This document shows, one piece after another, positions 61,416 through 64,000 of a stretch of DNA of 64,000 nucleotides. This DNA comes from GAS368 sp965227745. GTDB lineage: Bacteria > Verrucomicrobiota > Verrucomicrobiia > Opitutales > Opitutaceae. Position numbers and translations under genes: made by a program. Location: positions 3,534,001-3,598,000 of the forward strand of contig OZ245769.1 of assembly GCA_965227745.1 (NCBI GenBank). The letters are read 5' to 3'. A model generated the notes under the pieces. That model had not been told where the DNA came from, made no database searches, and saw nothing but the letters and a program-made list of their open reading frames with translations. The stretch's first letter is position 1; the number at the start of each line of letters is the position of its first letter.

Positions 61416-61931
61416 TTATTTGACCGCCTCCGCGAAGGAAGGCTTGGGCATCGGCGCACGTGCCATCAGCAGGTACACGCCGCGATCCAGCACCGGGCCG
61501 AAGCCGAGGCGGGCATAGAGATTCTTGGCCGGATTTTGATGCTCGACGTGGATCGAGACCTTCCACCCCTGCTCGTCGGCCTCGCTGAAAAGATCGGTGA
61601 AAATCCGCGTCGCCACACCCCGGTTGCGAAAGGCGGGGAGCAGCGCGATATCGATCACCCGTAAATCCGCGTCGCCTACGCTGCGATTGGTGTACAAACG
61701 GCCAGCGTCTCTCCCGTCGAGTACAATAATCTCGCGGCGGGCGCGGGGGTGAACTCGTGCCCAGTCCTTGGTCTGAAACTCGAACTGCTGCGCTAAAAAC
61801 GCCCGTCTTTGCGCTTCGCTCCAATCCGTCGCCTGCGCCAACTCTTCCCGCCGGGTACTGGAGTACACCTCCAGCAGGAAAGCACTGTCGTCAGACTCAA
61901 CGGGCCGGAATGTGATCTTGGGGGTCTGCAC
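61416..61931 (-). CDS. GNAT-family N-acetyltransferase
   Basis: I start at a GTG at 61931, giving a 171-residue protein of normal length (QTPKITFRPVESDD); a TTG at 62021 would add 30 unlike residues. The GNAT fold shows as AFLLEVYSSTRREELAQATD, DIALLPAFRNRGVATRIFTD with the acetyl-CoA loop R-N-R-G-V-A, and VEHQNPAKNLYARLGFGPV. It is likely co-transcribed with DUF6916 and the collar genes. Confidence 0.82.
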   Translation of the reverse strand: MQTPKITFRPVESDDSAFLLEVYSSTRREELAQATDWSEAQRRAFLAQQFEFQTKDWARVHPRARREIIVLDGRDAGRLYTNRSVGDADLRVIDIALLPAFRNRGVATRIFTDLFSEADEQGWKVSIHVEHQNPAKNLYARLGFGPVLDRGVYLLMARAPMPKPSFAEAVK

Positions 61932-62070
61932 CGGAATGAAAGCAAACGCGATCGGGGCGATCGAAGGCGATGTCGGGAGTGAGGATGAAAACCCCGAAAC
62001 CGTAAAGAACCGAACGCGCAATCCCTGCGGTAATTTTACTTAGAATTAAGTACTCATAGTTATATTGTTA

Positions 62071-62110
62071 GCCAATATCACCTGCCCGTCACCAAACGTA
62101 CTATATTGGC
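62071..62110. promoter_or_regulatory. Inverted repeat upstream of the acetyltransferase operon
   Basis: A perfect GCCAATAT (62071-62078) / ATATTGGC (62103-62110) repeat lies in an AT-rich stretch between the methyltransferase stop and the GNAT start. It is a candidate operator for a dimeric regulator; the surrounding TATATTG copies add to it. Confidence 0.4.
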
Positions 62111-62224
62111 ACAAACCGCGTGTCTTACCGCCTTTTCTTTGCGCTATCCGATCATCGAAAGCGCCACTCGCGGCGGCTCGCGAGGAAGTTTCCGCGCTCC
62201 CTCCGCTCCCTGCGCCTCACCTCG

Positions 62225-63280
62225 TCACGTCGGTCGCACCCGTGCGGCGTTGCCCTGGAGCCGCAGCCCCGGCGTGGCGGAGAGTTCATAGTAAAATTGC
62301 GCGGCTCCGCCCTCGTACGCCAACCGATGCGACAGCGGCACGGGCAGCGGCAAATTCAGGCTGCACTCAAAATCCTGCAGCACATGCTCCTCGAATACAC
62401 GGATGCGAGTCATCAGGGACAACGGCGTCCGGCAGTGGTGCGGCGGCACGATGACGCAGCCCGCCGCCAAGCGATCGGGCGCGAGGCGCTGCAGCCGGTC
62501 GAGGGCGAGCGCCTCCAAGGAGAAAATCGGCCCCAATTCGGCGACGCCGCGTGCCATGATCGCCGGTTCCTCCATCCACGGCTCGGGCGGGCGGTGATGC
62601 TCAGTCGTGTCGTAAAGCGCCGCGCGGACGTCGATCCGCTCGGGCAAAAATACGCCGCCGGGCCGCAGTTGCGGCGCGAGATTGAGCGTGACGGCTACCT
62701 GCGGCTCCTTCTTCAGCGCATTGAGCAAAACCTCGCACGCGATGAGGTGCGGTCGCTCAGCCTCGGGAATCTGCATCGTCGCCGCATCCGTCTCAATGAG
62801 ACCGCGCAGCGAAGCCTGCACACCGAGTTTCTCCGCGAGCTTTCGCACGCACGCGAGCGACGGCGCGTGGATATCCAGCACCGTGAACTGCACTTCCGCC
62901 GGCGAGTACCGGAGCGCAAAGGGCAGGACCAGCGGCGCGAGCGGCCCGCAGCCCGCCTCCAGGATATGAATGGTCTCGCCGGGAAACCGCGCCCGCATCC
63001 GCTGGATCGCTGCGTCCATCGCGCGCAGGAAAACCGCCGTGCGCCGATACTCCCACAAGCACCGCGCCGCGCCCACCGGCGAAATGGCGCACCCGGAGTC
63101 GAGGCGCGTTTCCGTAAACTGGACATTGTCCCGCACCGGGGGGGCGTCGTCGTCCAACCCACAGACGTCGACCGCCCAGCGATACCACGCGTGCACGATG
63201 GCGCGGAGCTCGCCGTGTCCGGCGCGGACGTCGAGCAGGCCATCAGTCCAGCGGCGGAGTTGTTCGCGGGCGGCGTCCAT
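62225..63280 (-). CDS. SAM-dependent methyltransferase-like protein
   Basis: This 351-residue protein has a class I methyltransferase core in the middle, IHILEAGCGPLAPLVLPFAL and FTVLDIHAPSLACVRKLA, with an acidic-loop-like LIACEVLLNALKKE. The N-terminal 80 residues, with a Cys in VDVCGLDDDAPP, and a beta-rich C-terminal part of about 130 residues are not familiar. The layout resembles arginine-methyltransferase-type proteins, but I do not claim this. It starts 14 bases after the thioredoxin-fold gene, so they should form an operon. Confidence 0.7.
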   Translation of the reverse strand: MDAAREQLRRWTDGLLDVRAGHGELRAIVHAWYRWAVDVCGLDDDAPPVRDNVQFTETRLDSGCAISPVGAARCLWEYRRTAVFLRAMDAAIQRMRARFPGETIHILEAGCGPLAPLVLPFALRYSPAEVQFTVLDIHAPSLACVRKLAEKLGVQASLRGLIETDAATMQIPEAERPHLIACEVLLNALKKEPQVAVTLNLAPQLRPGGVFLPERIDVRAALYDTTEHHRPPEPWMEEPAIMARGVAELGPIFSLEALALDRLQRLAPDRLAAGCVIVPPHHCRTPLSLMTRIRVFEEHVLQDFECSLNLPLPVPLSHRLAYEGGAAQFYYELSATPGLRLQGNAARVRPT

Positions 63281-63294
63281 GGTGATGGCGTATC

Positions 63295-64000
63295 TCAGGG
63301 TTTGGCCCGCGCCGCACCGGCCCGGCCGGCGGCTTGGACCACCGCCTCAGGGGGCGTTTCGAGCAGCCGACTGAGACAGCTTTCGCTCTGATTAAGCGAG
63401 GCAACGGGGAGGCCGGCGAGATAGATGGCCGGCACCGAGGGAACCACGGGGCGGACCATGCGACGCTCTTCCGCGACCTCCGCCCGCACCGCCGCTAGTC
63501 GCGCATCGAGGTTTTCGGTGGAAAGGCCCACCTCGCGAAAAACGCTTTCGAGATCCGCGCGGGTAGTTTCTTTTCGCTCCGCCGTGCGGGCGAGTAGACG
63601 CGCCCAGAGTTCAAAATATTTTCCTTCCTTGCGCGCGACATGGAGGGCCTGCACCGGCAGCACCGACTCTTCCCAGATGATGCGCGGCAGCACGTAAAAT
63701 TTCACGCGATCTTTGTACCGCTCCACCAGCCTGAGCCAGGTGGCGTGATACTCCGCGCAGTGCCCGCAATTCGGATCGTAGAAGATCACCACCGGCAGGC
63801 CGTCAGCCCGACCCAGGGAGGGCGTATCCGGAGTGATGATACGCGGGAGTTCGAGGCGCGGCGCGTCTTCGTCGACGCGGCACGCCCGCAGGGATTCCAG
63901 TTTTTCGGGATCGATGAATTTTCCAAGTGAATCGCCGAGAACTTTTTCAATTTCGCGCCGGGAGGAGCCCTCCCCCAGCGGGCGGGTCCCCAGGTGATCG
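63295..64000 (-). CDS. Thioredoxin-fold protein, C-terminal part (runs off window)
   Basis: The frame is open to the right edge, giving at least 235 residues; the true N-terminus lies beyond 64000. The C-terminal part is a thioredoxin-fold domain with the redox motif in FYDPNCGHCAEYHATW (C-G-H-C). DsbA/DsbG-like features such as VKFYVLPRIIWEESVLPVQA and VVPSVPAIYLAGLPVA follow. The N-terminal part seen here has a Cys in LESLRACRVDED. It may form or rearrange disulfides; that the two cysteines of the precursor are a substrate is inference. Confidence 0.72.
   Translation of the reverse strand, partial: DHLGTRPLGEGSSRREIEKVLGDSLGKFIDPEKLESLRACRVDEDAPRLELPRIITPDTPSLGRADGLPVVIFYDPNCGHCAEYHATWLRLVERYKDRVKFYVLPRIIWEESVLPVQALHVARKEGKYFELWARLLARTAERKETTRADLESVFREVGLSTENLDARLAAVRAEVAEERRMVRPVVPSVPAIYLAGLPVASLNQSESCLSRLLETPPEAVVQAAGRAGAARAKP

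Noticed and set aside
1..64000. CRISPR arrays, tRNA, rRNA and classical riboswitches
   Set aside because: I saw no evenly spaced direct repeats, no cloverleaf with a GTTCGA arm, no rRNA stretches and no recognisable riboswitch core.

Overview
The window is GC-rich bacterial chromosome with short intergenic gaps. It has the flavour of a Verrucomicrobia/Opitutaceae-type genome. The signs are a TonB receptor with an Opitutaceae-like N-terminus, large secreted NHL/Ig repeat proteins, sulfatase, DUF3472, LamG and ThuA genes, a RAYT transposase with dispersed REP elements, and few clear Shine-Dalgarno sites. The taxonomy is inferred from protein character, not from a search.

Housekeeping half (1-36 kb). 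The left edge cuts a TonB-dependent receptor. Then follow a DEAD-box helicase, lnt, a REP-associated transposase between REP elements, secA, a 1,089-residue secreted NHL/Ig protein, a UDP-glucuronate decarboxylase, a small outer-membrane barrel, tgt (lacking the usual CxCxxC zinc ligands), a pabA/trpG-type glutaminase, nrdR, a HIT protein, an S9 peptidase and a ParE-type toxin-antitoxin pair. A minus-strand run pdxJ-acpS-hypothetical-nnr-dprA uses overlapping starts and stops. A membrane protein, a lipoprotein, citrate synthase, a histidine locus (hisD, hisC, hisB and a detached hisH) and guaA follow. An aminotransferase with an export signal sits inside the his locus on the other strand.

Middle (36-51.5 kb). 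Secreted carbohydrate-related proteins (DUF3472, PA14-sulfatase, LamG) lie next to a lipid pair (PlsC-type acyltransferase and PAP2-like phosphatase), a ThuA-like protein and a FecR-domain protein. An exopolysaccharide export set follows: O-antigen ligase, BY-kinase with a tyrosine-rich tail, Wza-type export protein and an outer-membrane barrel.

Right end (51.8-64 kb), the most interesting part. It looks like an unusual lasso-peptide locus. It holds a nucleotidyltransferase-family protein overlapping a B2 leader peptidase, an asparagine-synthetase-like cyclase without the glutaminase cysteine, and a 71-residue candidate precursor. The precursor has a W-x-x-P-x-V leader motif, Thr at -2, Glu at core position 8, two cysteines and a C-terminal serine. 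A 751-residue protein joins a degenerate nucleotidyltransferase-like region, a SAM methyltransferase and an HPr-kinase-like domain. A second methyltransferase is adjacent. Upstream on the same strand as the cyclase are three tail-collar proteins, a DUF6916-like protein, a GNAT acetyltransferase, another methyltransferase and a thioredoxin-fold protein running off the window. No B1/PqqD-type leader-binding protein and no ABC exporter are visible.

Several families of short inverted-repeat elements fill the intergenic gaps, often as head-to-head pairs and twice as nested pairs. No rRNA, tRNA or CRISPR array was recognised.
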